A stretch of 64,000 nucleotides of DNA, from assembly GCA_016192905.1 (NCBI GenBank), contig JACPTG010000004.1:109734-173733 (forward strand). The letters are read 5' to 3'. Of this stretch, positions 51,380-60,347 are shown in pieces. Every line of letters begins with the position of its first letter. The stretch's first letter is position 1. The DNA is from Candidatus Woesearchaeota archaeon. Lineage in GTDB: Archaea; Nanobdellota; Nanobdellia; Woesearchaeales; UBA10216. Position numbers and translations under genes: made by a program. The notes under the pieces were generated by a model that did not search any database, had not been told where the DNA came from, and was given only the letters and a program-made list of their open reading frames with translations.

Positions 51380-52393
51380 ATGCAGGAAAAATCTCCCAGC
51401 GTAATGGCTGACCTGTCGAAAATAGTAAATGAAGAATTCAAATCGGTCCATCCCGTACGTGCGGATGCAGTAGCCGAATTTTATGCCCGATTCTATGCAA
51501 AACACCCATACTTCAAGGACGGTAACGGGGCCGTCAAATTTTTGAATGCTGCAAGGGCAGCGATTTATGCCTTTGCTCTTCGGTCAGATGGAATGCCCAG
51601 GTTAGGTTTTGACCCTGACTCGGCATATTCTGCCATAAAGCTAACCCTGGCAGGTTATGATGACTCTGAGGCTGCACGCCTGGCAGGTTTAGGCGAATTA
51701 GATTTTCGGCGTGTTTGTGGGGAGGCCCTGCACATAACTAGGGGTTACATTTCCGCGCAAGCCTGGGATGAGAAATACTTAAGAGAGCTTGAAGAAATTG
51801 CTGCAGGCAAAGGCTACAGGGAGCCAAGACCATCAGAGAGTTTCCTGCTGGGCATAATAAGAGAACATGAACAGAATCCAGCTAAACTCCTTCGTGAAAA
51901 GATTGTGAGGGAAATGGGGGGTAAGGAACCTCCACAGGTAACTCCCCGACAATCGCCGTACATTGACAATCCATGGTACAATTATCCGATTTGTGATTCA
52001 GGCCTCAATGCAAGGGTCTTGCACACCATGGTGAGGTACGGCAAGCAAGTGCTTGGAGAACTAACACTAATGACTGAAGTGGAACTTTTGTCTGATAAAA
52101 CCAGGAATGTCGGAAAGGCAAGCGTTGACGAAATAAGGAAATGCCTGGGGTATGCGGGCATGGCCCTGTATGGCGAGGAGCCGTACCCCTTCCCCAAGGG
52201 AGAAGAACTGCTATGGCAGCCGGTGGGCTTCCTGTATCCAAAAGAAATAGCAGGCAAGCTTGCACATGCAGGGCTGACCACATTGGGGGAAACAGCAGTC
52301 AACCACCAGCTTGTAAGGAAAGTTCTAGGTCAGGCTTCCATGGACGAATTTTACAGGAAAGCTGCATTTTACAGGCTCATAAATGAACAATAA
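51380..52393 (+). CDS. Protein with RNA-polymerase-alpha-CTD-like helix-hairpin-helix domain
   Basis: This 337-residue protein is of no recognised full-length family. Residues about 205-265 (NARVLHTMVRYGKQVLGELTLMTEVELLSDKTRNVGKASVDEIRKCL) strongly resemble the C-terminal domain of bacterial RNA polymerase alpha. A second, weaker copy may follow (LAHAGLTTLGETAVNHQLVRKVLGQASMDEF, about 292-325). The N-terminal part (about 10-150) is helical, with a possible helix-turn-helix in DDSEAARLAGLGELDFRRV. A DNA-binding or transcription role is inferred. TATAATTG-like sequence lies upstream near 51333. Confidence 0.55.
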   Translation: MQEKSPSVMADLSKIVNEEFKSVHPVRADAVAEFYARFYAKHPYFKDGNGAVKFLNAARAAIYAFALRSDGMPRLGFDPDSAYSAIKLTLAGYDDSEAARLAGLGELDFRRVCGEALHITRGYISAQAWDEKYLRELEEIAAGKGYREPRPSESFLLGIIREHEQNPAKLLREKIVREMGGKEPPQVTPRQSPYIDNPWYNYPICDSGLNARVLHTMVRYGKQVLGELTLMTEVELLSDKTRNVGKASVDEIRKCLGYAGMALYGEEPYPFPKGEELLWQPVGFLYPKEIAGKLAHAGLTTLGETAVNHQLVRKVLGQASMDEFYRKAAFYRLINEQ

Positions 52394-52405
52394 CAACATT
52401 TACCA

Positions 52406-52753
52406 ATGGAAAACCTGAAACTGCAAATCACAGAACTGCTGTCAGCAGAAGCCACAGTAATAGTTGAAGGCAAGAAGGACAAAAAGGCAGTTGAGATGCT
52501 GGGGGCTGAGGATGTAGTACTGCTCAACAAGCCCATGCACCGGATACTTGATGAGGTTTCAGAAAGGGACAAGCCAGTGATTATACTGACAGACCTGGAC
52601 AAGGAAGGCAAAGCCCTGTACGGAAAGCTTGCCCAAGGGCTGCAGAGCAGGGGAGTAAAAATAGACAACAGGCTAAGGAACCTCCTCTTTAAAGACACCA
52701 AGCTAAGGCAGATAGAAGGGCTTACCACATACCTCCAAGGCCAAGATATTTAA
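52406..52753 (+). CDS. Toprim-domain protein (UPF0292-like)
   Basis: This 115-residue single Toprim domain has VIVEGKKDKKAVEMLG with the catalytic-type Glu and VIILTDLDKEGKAL with the DxD pair. Such small Toprim proteins resemble RNase M5 and the catalytic part of DnaG. The role in archaea is unclear. It starts 12 bases after the previous stop. Confidence 0.8.
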   Translation: MENLKLQITELLSAEATVIVEGKKDKKAVEMLGAEDVVLLNKPMHRILDEVSERDKPVIILTDLDKEGKALYGKLAQGLQSRGVKIDNRLRNLLFKDTKLRQIEGLTTYLQGQDI

Positions 52754-52776
52754 GGAAGGTATTCTTACTCTTTAAT

Positions 52777-53625
52777 ATGGGGATGGAAAACCAGGTAAAA
52801 ACAGTACTGCTGCTCGGAGGGCTTACCGGCCTGCTGCTGGCAGTCGGCTATTTTATAGGAAGCCAGACAGGCCTCATTATAGCGCTTGCCATTACAATAA
52901 TCATGAACCTCGGAGTATACTGGTTCTCCGATAAGATAGTCCTGGCGATGTACCAGGCAAAGGAGGCATCAAAGGCAGACTATCCAAAGCTGCACAAGAT
53001 TGTTGAAGAAGTATGCACGCTGGCTAAAATACCGAAGCCGCGAGTTTATGTAATACCCAGCGACGCAGCAAACGCATTCGCCACCGGAAGAAGCCCGAAC
53101 CACGCAGCAATAGCATTCACGAATGGAATAATGAGCCTCCTAAATGAGGAAGAGCTAAAAGGAGTTACTGCCCATGAGATAAGCCACGTGAAAAACAGGG
53201 ACGTGCTCGTTTCCACAATAGCAGCCACAATAGCAGGAGTGATAAGCACACTCGCGCACATGATGCAGTGGGCAGCCATATTCGGCGGAAGGGATGAAGA
53301 CAATAAAGGAGGGATAATCGGATTGCTGCTGCTTGCGATACTCACGCCGATAATCGCAATGGTACTCCAGCTGGCAATTTCAAGAAGCCGCGAATACCTG
53401 GCGGATGAGACAGGGGCAAGGACAATAAGAAACCCCCACGGGCTGGCATCGGCGCTAAGCAAGCTGGAAGGAGAGAAAACGAAAAAGCCGCTTCACCTTG
53501 GAAACGAAGCTACAGCGAGCCTATGCATAGTGAATCCGCTAAGCGGCAACGGACTGCTTGCGCTTCTGTCAACACACCCTCCGCTCAAGGAAAGGGTTAA
53601 AAGGCTTATGGCGATGAGGGTTTAA
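52777..53625 (+). CDS. htpX: HtpX-family membrane zinc metalloprotease
   Basis: This 282-residue protein has two N-terminal membrane helices (about 8-50), then VIPSDAANAFATGRSPNHAAIAFTNG and the zinc motif HEISH (near 132). Two more membrane helices (about 145-210) and EYLADETGA with the third zinc ligand follow. It degrades damaged membrane proteins. GATATTTAAGG about 30 bases upstream is a likely TATA box. Confidence 0.93.
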   Translation: MGMENQVKTVLLLGGLTGLLLAVGYFIGSQTGLIIALAITIIMNLGVYWFSDKIVLAMYQAKEASKADYPKLHKIVEEVCTLAKIPKPRVYVIPSDAANAFATGRSPNHAAIAFTNGIMSLLNEEELKGVTAHEISHVKNRDVLVSTIAATIAGVISTLAHMMQWAAIFGGRDEDNKGGIIGLLLLAILTPIIAMVLQLAISRSREYLADETGARTIRNPHGLASALSKLEGEKTKKPLHLGNEATASLCIVNPLSGNGLLALLSTHPPLKERVKRLMAMRV

Positions 53626-53972
53626 GCGAAGGGATAGAAGCGGCCTCTTTTAAGAACCACATTTTCAAGAACTCCAAAAACAGCGTCCTCCTCCCTGTCT
53701 GAAGCGAAAAAAGCCCTAACAACATAGTAACGCCCTGTCTTGGAATCAGTAGGCATAACCCTCAGCCACCTGACAGCCCCGACCTCGCTGGTTACATATG
53801 CAATCTCGCTGCCATCATGATACGGCCCTCTTTCCGAGCCAAAGCTTCCCAGCCTTTCGGATGTCAGTAAGGAGGCAATGTCGCACGCAACCTGAAGAGG
53901 GGTTGCTGGCTCTTCAGTGACCAGCCTGATGTCGTGGCTCTTATGCAGCCTCCTGACAGAAATTAAGCTCAT
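53622..53972 (-). CDS. Unknown small protein downstream of hef
   Basis: This 116-residue protein overlaps the hef stop by four bases (ATGA). It seems to be an alpha-beta domain: ISVRRLHKSHDIRLVTEE, a helix near 26-40, then strands VGAVRWLRVMP and GRYYVVRAFFASD. No catalytic motif or family is recognised. The coupling suggests a role with Hef. It ends convergent on htpX with a four-base overlap. Confidence 0.6.
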   Translation of the reverse strand: MSLISVRRLHKSHDIRLVTEEPATPLQVACDIASLLTSERLGSFGSERGPYHDGSEIAYVTSEVGAVRWLRVMPTDSKTGRYYVVRAFFASDREEDAVFGVLENVVLKRGRFYPFA

Positions 53973-56185
53973 TGCTGATACTGGGAATCAAAAACCCTTC
54001 TTAATTCTTTTGCCTTCCTGTCGCCAACCAAATCAACGCTCTTCAACTCCTCCTCAGAGGCATTGACTATGGACTTTATAGACCCGAAATGGCTGAGCAA
54101 CGGCTTCGCGGCAGCAGGCCCGATATTTGGAAAGGAGCCCACAATGTACTCCTGCATATCACGCAGCGAAGCAGGCTTTGCCTTGTGCGGGGAATAGCCT
54201 TGGGCGCCCTCCTCCTGCTCCCTCCTCGCGATGGCAAGGATAATCCCAGCCGTATCTGACTTGTTCCTGCTCCTAATCATCGGGATTCCATAGCTCACCG
54301 CGATGGTCGCAAGCATGCCCCTGACAGCAGCAGGGCTTACATTCCTTACACTATACAAGTCAGAATCCTCCTCAAGAATGATGACCGGCCTCTCAAAAGA
54401 AGACCTCAAGTCCCTTAACTGGGATAAAAGGCGGCCATCAATAATTGAAGCCACAAAGTCCTGCGAGTCCTTAACCTCAATCCCTGTTCTGCCGCTGCAA
54501 ACATAGTCAGCAACATCAAGACGCTGCATGACTATGTCTGCGGACTCTGAAAGCTCCTTCACAACCTGGCTGGCCTGCTCCCTGCTGTCAACATAAACAG
54601 TCGGCCTGATAAACCTGTCCAAACCCATTGAAGGCCGGGGAGAAGCTGCCTGCTTAACACTTTGCACCAAGCCAGCCTGCACCTTACCTATCGCATACTT
54701 CATGCCCTTTTCCTTCCTCTGAGCAATCCACCTAAAGGAAACATCCCTTGTGCCCTTTGCAACCATGACAACAACCCTACCCTTCTCCTGCCTGCCAGTC
54801 CTCCCCCTCCTCTGAATGTGCCTGATTGCCGAAGGGACAGGCTCGTAGAAAACAACCAAGTCAACCCTTGGAATGTCAAGGCCCTCCTCGCCAATTGAAG
54901 TTGCGCAAAGCACGCTGAAAGCACCTTCCCTGAAGTCATCAAGCATGGACTTCTGCTCCTTCTGGCTCATGCCTGTATCGCCCTTCTTTGCCTGGCCGAC
55001 GAAAACCCTGGAACTTATTCCCGCCTTCACAAGCTCTGACACTATTTTAGATGCAGAATCCCTGTACTGGGTGAAAACAATCACCTTCAAATCCGAATTT
55101 CCTGCGGACTCGCGCTTAAGCATCTCAACAAGCCTTGCAAGCTTGGGGTGCTCAACACCCTGCTCAAAAAGAACCTTCACCTTCTGCACGGCAGTCACAA
55201 AATCATGGTCAGACTCAAGGGAGCGCAGGGCCCTGCTCCTCCTCACGCCAGGGGCAAGCATCCGCTCAAAATACTTCTGCACGCTGCTTATGCCCTGGCT
55301 TTCAACAAGCTCAACAGCATGAAATACCTTCAACGACTCTGCAGCAACAGAGACCGCAGTCCAAAGAAAAGGATCTTTCTCACCCGAGGCAATGCGGCCG
55401 GAAACCATGCCCTGAGTTTCTATCAGTTCCTTCTTGCTTGGCCTTGAGCTGGAAAGAAGCCTCCAATTCCTCAGCTTCTCAATCCTGGATTTGAGACAGG
55501 AGTCAAGAAGAATCCTGACATCAAGCAAATCCCTGGTCAGCTCAACCTCAACAGCCTCAAACTCAATATCCTGAACATAAGGCCTAACATCATTATCCTC
55601 ATAAGTCCTTGACTCTATGGCCTCAATACCAAGATTCCGGCAAACTTCCGCAACACCCTCTGAATCAGTGCCTGGAGAAGCAGTAAGGGCAACAAGCCTG
55701 GGAAACTCAGCATTCTCCAGGTACTGCCTCGCAATCCAGACATAGCTGTAGTCGCCCACAGCCCTGTGCGCCTCATCCACCCCAAGCAGGCAGACCTCCT
55801 TAAAGGTGACACGCCTCGTAATAATGTCATTCTCCAAACCCTGGGGCGTGCTGAAAATTATGCTTGAGGAATCCCAGAGCTGAGCACGCTTCTCAGGTGA
55901 GACCATGCCTGTAAGCACGCACATCTTCCCAGGGTCTATTTCAAAATGCCTTGCAAAAACAAGATGGTACTGGTCTATCAGAGGCCTTGTGGGCCCGATA
56001 AAAAGAATCTTCTTATCAGGATAAAGCGAAAGCCTATGCGCGGCAACCATAAGGAAAATGTTTGTCTTGCCAAGGCCGGTAGGCAAGACCACCAGGGTAT
56101 TCTTTGAAGCGCAGGTGGCAAAAATGGACTGCTGGTAAATCCTCGGCTCGAAACCCCTGATCATGGAAAAAGGATGAATGGACAC
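53969..56185 (-). CDS. hef: Hef-type helicase/XPF-family nuclease
   Basis: This 738-residue protein has an SF2 helicase part (Walker A PTGLGKT 35-41, DEAH near 137, a VFTQYRDSASKI segment and a QRRGRTGR motif VI), an XPF/ERCC4 nuclease part (about 525-660) and a C-terminal (HhH)2 (about 688-735). Hef processes stalled forks. The nuclease motif reads EVKDSQD where XPF proteins have ERKx3D, so the arginine is replaced; SREQ and the rest are kept. The start is GTG at 56185, overlapping the previous stop as TAGTG; an ATG at 56164 is possible. Confidence 0.9.
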   Translation of the reverse strand: MSIHPFSMIRGFEPRIYQQSIFATCASKNTLVVLPTGLGKTNIFLMVAAHRLSLYPDKKILFIGPTRPLIDQYHLVFARHFEIDPGKMCVLTGMVSPEKRAQLWDSSSIIFSTPQGLENDIITRRVTFKEVCLLGVDEAHRAVGDYSYVWIARQYLENAEFPRLVALTASPGTDSEGVAEVCRNLGIEAIESRTYEDNDVRPYVQDIEFEAVEVELTRDLLDVRILLDSCLKSRIEKLRNWRLLSSSRPSKKELIETQGMVSGRIASGEKDPFLWTAVSVAAESLKVFHAVELVESQGISSVQKYFERMLAPGVRRSRALRSLESDHDFVTAVQKVKVLFEQGVEHPKLARLVEMLKRESAGNSDLKVIVFTQYRDSASKIVSELVKAGISSRVFVGQAKKGDTGMSQKEQKSMLDDFREGAFSVLCATSIGEEGLDIPRVDLVVFYEPVPSAIRHIQRRGRTGRQEKGRVVVMVAKGTRDVSFRWIAQRKEKGMKYAIGKVQAGLVQSVKQAASPRPSMGLDRFIRPTVYVDSREQASQVVKELSESADIVMQRLDVADYVCSGRTGIEVKDSQDFVASIIDGRLLSQLRDLRSSFERPVIILEEDSDLYSVRNVSPAAVRGMLATIAVSYGIPMIRSRNKSDTAGIILAIARREQEEGAQGYSPHKAKPASLRDMQEYIVGSFPNIGPAAAKPLLSHFGSIKSIVNASEEELKSVDLVGDRKAKELRRVFDSQYQQ

Positions 56186-56559
56186 TATATAATTTTTACC
56201 AGGCGCCTGCTGAGAGCCTGATAAGCCATGAAGATGCCAGCGACGAAAAGGCCGGCAAGAATGTAAACATCAGCCACCCTGTTGCCAATCAGGTAGCCAG
56301 CCAGAAAACAAGCCAGGACAATGAAAAGGCTGCCCCGGTCCCTGTTCTTATAGTACAGCACCCCGGCCACCAGGCCAAAAAGAAAAAGGGTTGAATAACT
56401 TACAATCAAGTTCCTGATTACAAAGCCAAGTGCAAAGCCCAAAACAACAAGGGCTATGCAGCTGAGCTCCACCCAGGAACTCAATACCTGAAAAGCCCTG
56501 CGCCCGGCAATACACCTGGACAGCAAAACAACTCTGAACATTGGCAAATGCATAAGCAA
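56185..56559 (-). CDS. Small multi-pass membrane protein upstream of hef
   Basis: This 124-residue protein has three or four membrane helices (about 32-55, 57-73, 80-96 and 98-115) and a basic N-terminus of uncertain extent. Its stop overlaps the hef GTG. No family was recognised. Confidence 0.5.
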   Translation of the reverse strand: MLMHLPMFRVVLLSRCIAGRRAFQVLSSWVELSCIALVVLGFALGFVIRNLIVSYSTLFLFGLVAGVLYYKNRDRGSLFIVLACFLAGYLIGNRVADVYILAGLFVAGIFMAYQALSRRLVKII

Positions 56560-56587
56560 ATGCCTGATTTATAATGATTTTGCATAA

Positions 56588-57325
56588 TTAAAGCTTCTTC
56601 TCAATGACATAATAGTAGCCCAGCCAGAACACAAGGGCACCAAGGAGAGCGGCCAGGGCAACAACCCACCAGGTAAAGCCCTTGATAAGGAAGAATGAGA
56701 TGCCCACCATTGCGCCAAATGACAGGAAGTACAGCCATCTGCTTGCAAAAAGAACGTTCGGGCCGTCAACGCCCGGAATTGGAAGCATGTTGGTTACGGC
56801 AAAAAGGAGGTTGACGAACACAACCTTATCAGCCAAGGGGTCTGGAAGGATTGGAACGACCTTGAAAAAGATTGCGGCAGCGATGTTGGCAACCGGGCCA
56901 AAAAGGGCAACCGCACCATAATGAAAGTAGCCGAGCTGATACCTGAAATAGCCAAGGCGATGCTTCTCAAGCATATTCAGGAAAACGCCGCCATACATCA
57001 GGAAAATAATCTTGCCGTATGACATGAAGCTGAGGATAAGGCCTGCAATCAGGCCGTAGAAAGCAGGCTTGAACTGGGTCTTGTAGCCCTGCTCCAGACC
57101 CACAATCCTGTGCGCAGTCTCATGGGCAACCACAGCTATGACCACAGCGATGAACCCAAGGAAAAGGTTGGAAAGCCAGTGCATAAGCTCAAAGGACTCG
57201 CGGCCGTCGTTAAAACCGACTATGAAGGTCATCACAACGATTGAAACAGCCAGCCAGCGAAGCTCCTCCGCGCTGAAAGTGTAGTACCGCTTGAGCTTAT
57301 CAATGAGATTGAAGGGGTCAATCAT
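56588..57325 (-). CDS. Site-2-protease (M50) family membrane protease
   Basis: This 245-residue protein has about six membrane helices, the zinc motif HETAH (near 68-72) and the third-ligand loop NMLPIPGVDGPNVLF (near 183-197). These fit the intramembrane S2P/M50 family. The substrate is unknown. A downstream membrane-protein gene and hef follow on the same strand. Confidence 0.85.
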   Translation of the reverse strand: MIDPFNLIDKLKRYYTFSAEELRWLAVSIVVMTFIVGFNDGRESFELMHWLSNLFLGFIAVVIAVVAHETAHRIVGLEQGYKTQFKPAFYGLIAGLILSFMSYGKIIFLMYGGVFLNMLEKHRLGYFRYQLGYFHYGAVALFGPVANIAAAIFFKVVPILPDPLADKVVFVNLLFAVTNMLPIPGVDGPNVLFASRWLYFLSFGAMVGISFFLIKGFTWWVVALAALLGALVFWLGYYYVIEKKL

Positions 57326-57381
57326 TGCAGATAGTCTTACGACGCGGACTTTTTAAACCTATTGCAAGGCAAAAATTTTTA

Positions 57382-57405
57382 AATGCTTAATGTTTAATGC
57401 TTAAT
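57382..57405. promoter_or_regulatory. Direct repeats at the vapBC1 promoter
   Basis: AATGCTTAAT occurs at 57382-57391 and 57396-57405, 14 bases apart, between a TTTTTAAAT box (57376-57384) and the ATG at 57410. This is a likely autoregulatory operator for the AbrB-type antitoxin. Confidence 0.5.
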
Positions 57406-57409
57406 TAAC

Positions 57410-57649
57410 ATGATAGTTCCTGTCAGCAAGGGCCAGCAGATAACCATTCCGTCAAAGTACAGAAAGCTGTTTGGGCTGAAAAGGGGAAGCAAGGTTGAGC
57501 TCATTAAAAAAGGGGACAGGCTGATTATAATGCCCATAAAGGAAGATATGGAAACTATTTTCGGCGAGGCTATGAAACTGAAGCCCATGCACGGAATGAC
57601 AGCAAAGCAAATGGACGAGCTTGTTGAGCATGAAATTCTTGGACAGTAA
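57410..57649 (+). CDS. vapB: AbrB/SpoVT-type antitoxin (VapB)
   Basis: This 79-residue protein has the swapped-hairpin DNA-binding fold (VSKGQQITIPSKYRKLFGLKRGSKVELI, about 5-32) and a tail that would bind the toxin. It overlaps the PIN toxin by 20 bases. Confidence 0.85.
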   Translation: MIVPVSKGQQITIPSKYRKLFGLKRGSKVELIKKGDRLIIMPIKEDMETIFGEAMKLKPMHGMTAKQMDELVEHEILGQ

Positions 57650-58004
57650 TATTCTGGCATATGCCTTCTACAGGAACGAGCATACAATTAGATGCCAGAA
57701 TGCCATAAGGGCAGGAGGCATTATAGACACCTTTAACCTCGTCGAGGCTTTTTTCGTCATTGAAAAAGAAACCGGAAGCAGGGATGCAGCCCAAAAATCA
57801 GTCAGAAGCCTGCTTAAATCCAGCCTAAACATAGAAGATCTGGACATAAACCTGGTTTTTGAGGCATTGAAAAAAGCAAGCAATAGCAAACTAAGCATCT
57901 TTGACTTAATGCACTATACCTGCGCCAGAATACATGACTGCGATGCAATAGTCAGCTATGACGAGGATTTTGACGGACTGGACATAGCAAGAGAGGAACC
58001 CTGA
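57630..58004 (+). CDS. vapC: PIN-domain toxin (VapC)
   Basis: This 124-residue PIN nuclease begins MKFLDSNILAYAF with the first acidic residue. It has NLVEAFFVIEK with the second and SYDEDFDGL with the last. The ATG at 57630 is chosen over a TTG at 57621. It pairs with the AbrB-type antitoxin just upstream. Confidence 0.85.
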   Translation: MKFLDSNILAYAFYRNEHTIRCQNAIRAGGIIDTFNLVEAFFVIEKETGSRDAAQKSVRSLLKSSLNIEDLDINLVFEALKKASNSKLSIFDLMHYTCARIHDCDAIVSYDEDFDGLDIAREEP

Positions 58005-58078
58005 GCCAGCGTGCCAACCAATAATCCTTTTGCTTCGCAAAGTTAATATTCGCAGCCAGCCTAACTGGACTGCTGAAC

Positions 58079-58546
58079 ATGAAACAATACAGGAAGTCTG
58101 ATATTGAAAACGCCAGGCAGTTCTTCATAAACGAGAGTTATCCAGAAGTGGCTGCTGATGTTGGCGGCCGCAGCATCAGATTTTTCGTGCTGCCACAGAC
58201 ACTGGCAGAGCATTTGCCCGGCTTCGTATACAGATGCACAGGAAAGCCAGGGGATGGATACGTGATTGGAGTTGCGGACAGCGTGCCTGAGGAGTTGAGG
58301 CTATACTCAGCCGTGCATGAGTACATAGAATTCGTGGAAATCGGGATAGGTACCAAGGGAAGATGCGTTTCCGCGCTTGAGCAGGAGTTAGGGCTGGTTC
58401 CGGATGAATTAAAAGCGCTACATGTACGCTTAAGGCTTGATTTCTTCAGCAGGCTGGTGACCCACGCTAAAAGGAACCCTGCCGAATACACTCCACAGGA
58501 CATACAGGAATTTACAGCAAGCCTTGAAAGGCTGATGGAGGTTTAA
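58079..58546 (+). CDS. Unknown protein between two vapBC pairs
   Basis: This 155-residue soluble alpha-beta protein is not recognised. HEYIEF near residue 80, between a strand and a helix, is reminiscent of a metalloprotease-type HExxE-like site but lacks the strict pattern. A GTTAATATT box lies about 35 bases upstream, so it is transcribed alone. Confidence 0.55.
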   Translation: MKQYRKSDIENARQFFINESYPEVAADVGGRSIRFFVLPQTLAEHLPGFVYRCTGKPGDGYVIGVADSVPEELRLYSAVHEYIEFVEIGIGTKGRCVSALEQELGLVPDELKALHVRLRLDFFSRLVTHAKRNPAEYTPQDIQEFTASLERLMEV

Positions 58547-58604
58547 TCCATGCAGGCTGCCCGAACAGCAAACTATTTATATTAGTTATACATATAATTA
58601 TATT

Positions 58605-58853
58605 ATGATAAAGGCCACCGGAAGGATTAGGGCATGGGGGAACTCATTCGGGATAGTCCTGCCAAAAGATGAGCTGAAGGCCGAAAACCTTGGCGTCAAT
58701 GACGAGGTTGAGATAATTGTAAAAAGAAAGGAAAACCCTCTGCGGGCCGCTTTCGGATTCCTAAAAAATGCAAAGCCCAAAACCACAAAATCAACAGACG
58801 AGCTTCTAAAGGAGATAGACGAGGAACTTGACAGCAGGTATGACGAGCTATGA
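58605..58853 (+). CDS. vapB: AbrB/MazE-type antitoxin (second pair)
   Basis: This 82-residue protein begins with ATGRIRAWGNSFGIVLPKDELKAENLGVNDEVEI, an AbrB/MazE fold, and has a C-terminal LLKEIDEELDSRYDEL helix. TATTTATATT at 58573-58582 would place transcription at or near the ATG. It overlaps the toxin by four bases. Confidence 0.82.
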   Translation: MIKATGRIRAWGNSFGIVLPKDELKAENLGVNDEVEIIVKRKENPLRAAFGFLKNAKPKTTKSTDELLKEIDEELDSRYDEL

Positions 58854-59221
58854 AATTTTTTCTTGACACTTATGCCCTCATAGAGCTTTCAGAGGGTAAC
58901 GGAAGCTTCAGCAAATACCTGGAAAGCGAATGCGTCACACTCAAAAACAACATGGCAGAGCTCTACTATTACCTGCTTAGAAAATACAGCGAGGAATCTG
59001 CTGAGCAGTCGCTTGCATTCTTTCTTCCAATTGCAGGGGATTTCAATGAATCGATAATCCCCTCAGCCATGAAGTTAAGGTTGGCTGAAAGAAGCCAAGG
59101 CAAGAAATTTTCCTATATCGATGTCCTTGGTTATTTATATGCAAGGAAGAACAATTTCATCTTCCTCACAGGGGACAGAGCCTTTTCCAAATTGCCTGGC
59201 GTCAGTATAGAACGAGGCTAA
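58850..59221 (+). CDS. vapC: PIN-domain toxin (second pair)
   Basis: This 123-residue protein begins FFLDTYALIELSEG, with ELYYYLLRK carrying the second acid and YIDVLGYLYARKNNFIFLTGDRAF the third and fourth. It is a complete PIN nuclease paired with the AbrB-type antitoxin. Confidence 0.82.
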   Translation: MKFFLDTYALIELSEGNGSFSKYLESECVTLKNNMAELYYYLLRKYSEESAEQSLAFFLPIAGDFNESIIPSAMKLRLAERSQGKKFSYIDVLGYLYARKNNFIFLTGDRAFSKLPGVSIERG

Positions 59222-59230
59222 CTGAGGCGG

Positions 59231-60325
59231 TCAAACAGGCTTCACGAACTTTAGCTCTGAAACCCTGCCTCTGGCTTCCCTAATGCCGCTTTCCAAGCCC
59301 CTCATGAACTCAGTCATCCTCTGGCAGGCAATCTCCTTCACCTCCCCGGAGGTCATCCTGCCTGACCTGTATTCCCTGTAAATCCTTCCAAGCTCCTGGT
59401 CATCCTCAACAAGATGCTGCTTCAGCAGCTCAAAAGCCATGTCCTTTTCCACCACTGCACCCAGTTTCCTGTGCTCTGCAAGGCTGTCCCTGCCACCGCT
59501 CAGGGCCCTGCCTATCTTCCTGCAGGCAAGCCTTGGATCCTCAGGAAGCTCAATGCATGACTCAGGCTTTGACTTCGACATCTTCATAGAGCCGTCAAGT
59601 GAAGGCGTGTACTTGTTGAAAATTGCAGAGGGCGGCACGTACTTTTCGCTCCTCATCCTCCCAACAACATCCCTGGTGAGAAGTATGTGAGGAAGCTGGT
59701 CAGGCCCGACAGGAATGATGCCTGGCATGCGCTTCCTGAATTGAGGGTAAAGAATATCAGCAACCTGCGTTATGGCTGAGAGGATGCGTTCTGGTTCTGC
59801 GTTGCCGTACAGCGCCATAAACTGATTTAGGGTAACCTTCCTGGAAAGGGCTGCAGTTGCCCTCATCACCTCAACATTCTCAGACTGAAAATAAAAAGTT
59901 GTCCTCCCCGGGTCAAGGCCCAGGGCAATATATGCAGGAATGTGAAAGTCAAGCGCCCTCTTTTTTGCCTGCTCCAGAGAAACCGCCCTGGTTGCAGCAG
60001 CCTCAAGGTCTGCAACAAGGATGAAGGTCTCGGCCCCATGCTTCTGAAAGTATGCAATATTCTCCACAACCGTTTTCGTGCCGAAATGGATTTTCTCCCC
60101 GGAAGGCATAATGCCTGAGAGAACGTAAAAGGGCTTTTTGCCGCGGATTGCATCCGCGATGGCCTTCTGCCCCAAACCTGAGAAAACAACGCCCCTCCTC
60201 ATCAGCCTGTTGGGGTTCGGAAACAAGGAAGGCTCAAATTTCTCCAGGTGGAAATCTGTTATAAGCTTTGAATAATCCTGAATCAGCTCGCTTCCGTAAG
60301 GGTCTATTATTTTTTGCTTATTCAT
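59231..60325 (-). CDS. trpS: Tryptophanyl-tRNA synthetase
   Basis: About 364 residues from the ATG at 60325. This class I enzyme has a HIGH-like PSGEKIHFGT (near 72), IPVGPDQLPHILLTRDV and the KMSKS motif as MKMSKSK (near 245), in the archaeal/eukaryotic style. It starts 22 bases after the trpA stop, so tryptophan synthesis and use appear cotranscribed. Confidence 0.93.
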   Translation of the reverse strand: MNKQKIIDPYGSELIQDYSKLITDFHLEKFEPSLFPNPNRLMRRGVVFSGLGQKAIADAIRGKKPFYVLSGIMPSGEKIHFGTKTVVENIAYFQKHGAETFILVADLEAAATRAVSLEQAKKRALDFHIPAYIALGLDPGRTTFYFQSENVEVMRATAALSRKVTLNQFMALYGNAEPERILSAITQVADILYPQFRKRMPGIIPVGPDQLPHILLTRDVVGRMRSEKYVPPSAIFNKYTPSLDGSMKMSKSKPESCIELPEDPRLACRKIGRALSGGRDSLAEHRKLGAVVEKDMAFELLKQHLVEDDQELGRIYREYRSGRMTSGEVKEIACQRMTEFMRGLESGIREARGRVSELKFVKPV

Positions 60326-60347
60326 CCTGATGCTAACCCCCAAACGC

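Noticed and set aside
58018..58078. Integron attC-like core (GCCTAAC) upstream of the unknown gene
   Set aside because: No partner core or long imperfect palindrome; a single 7-mer is expected by chance.
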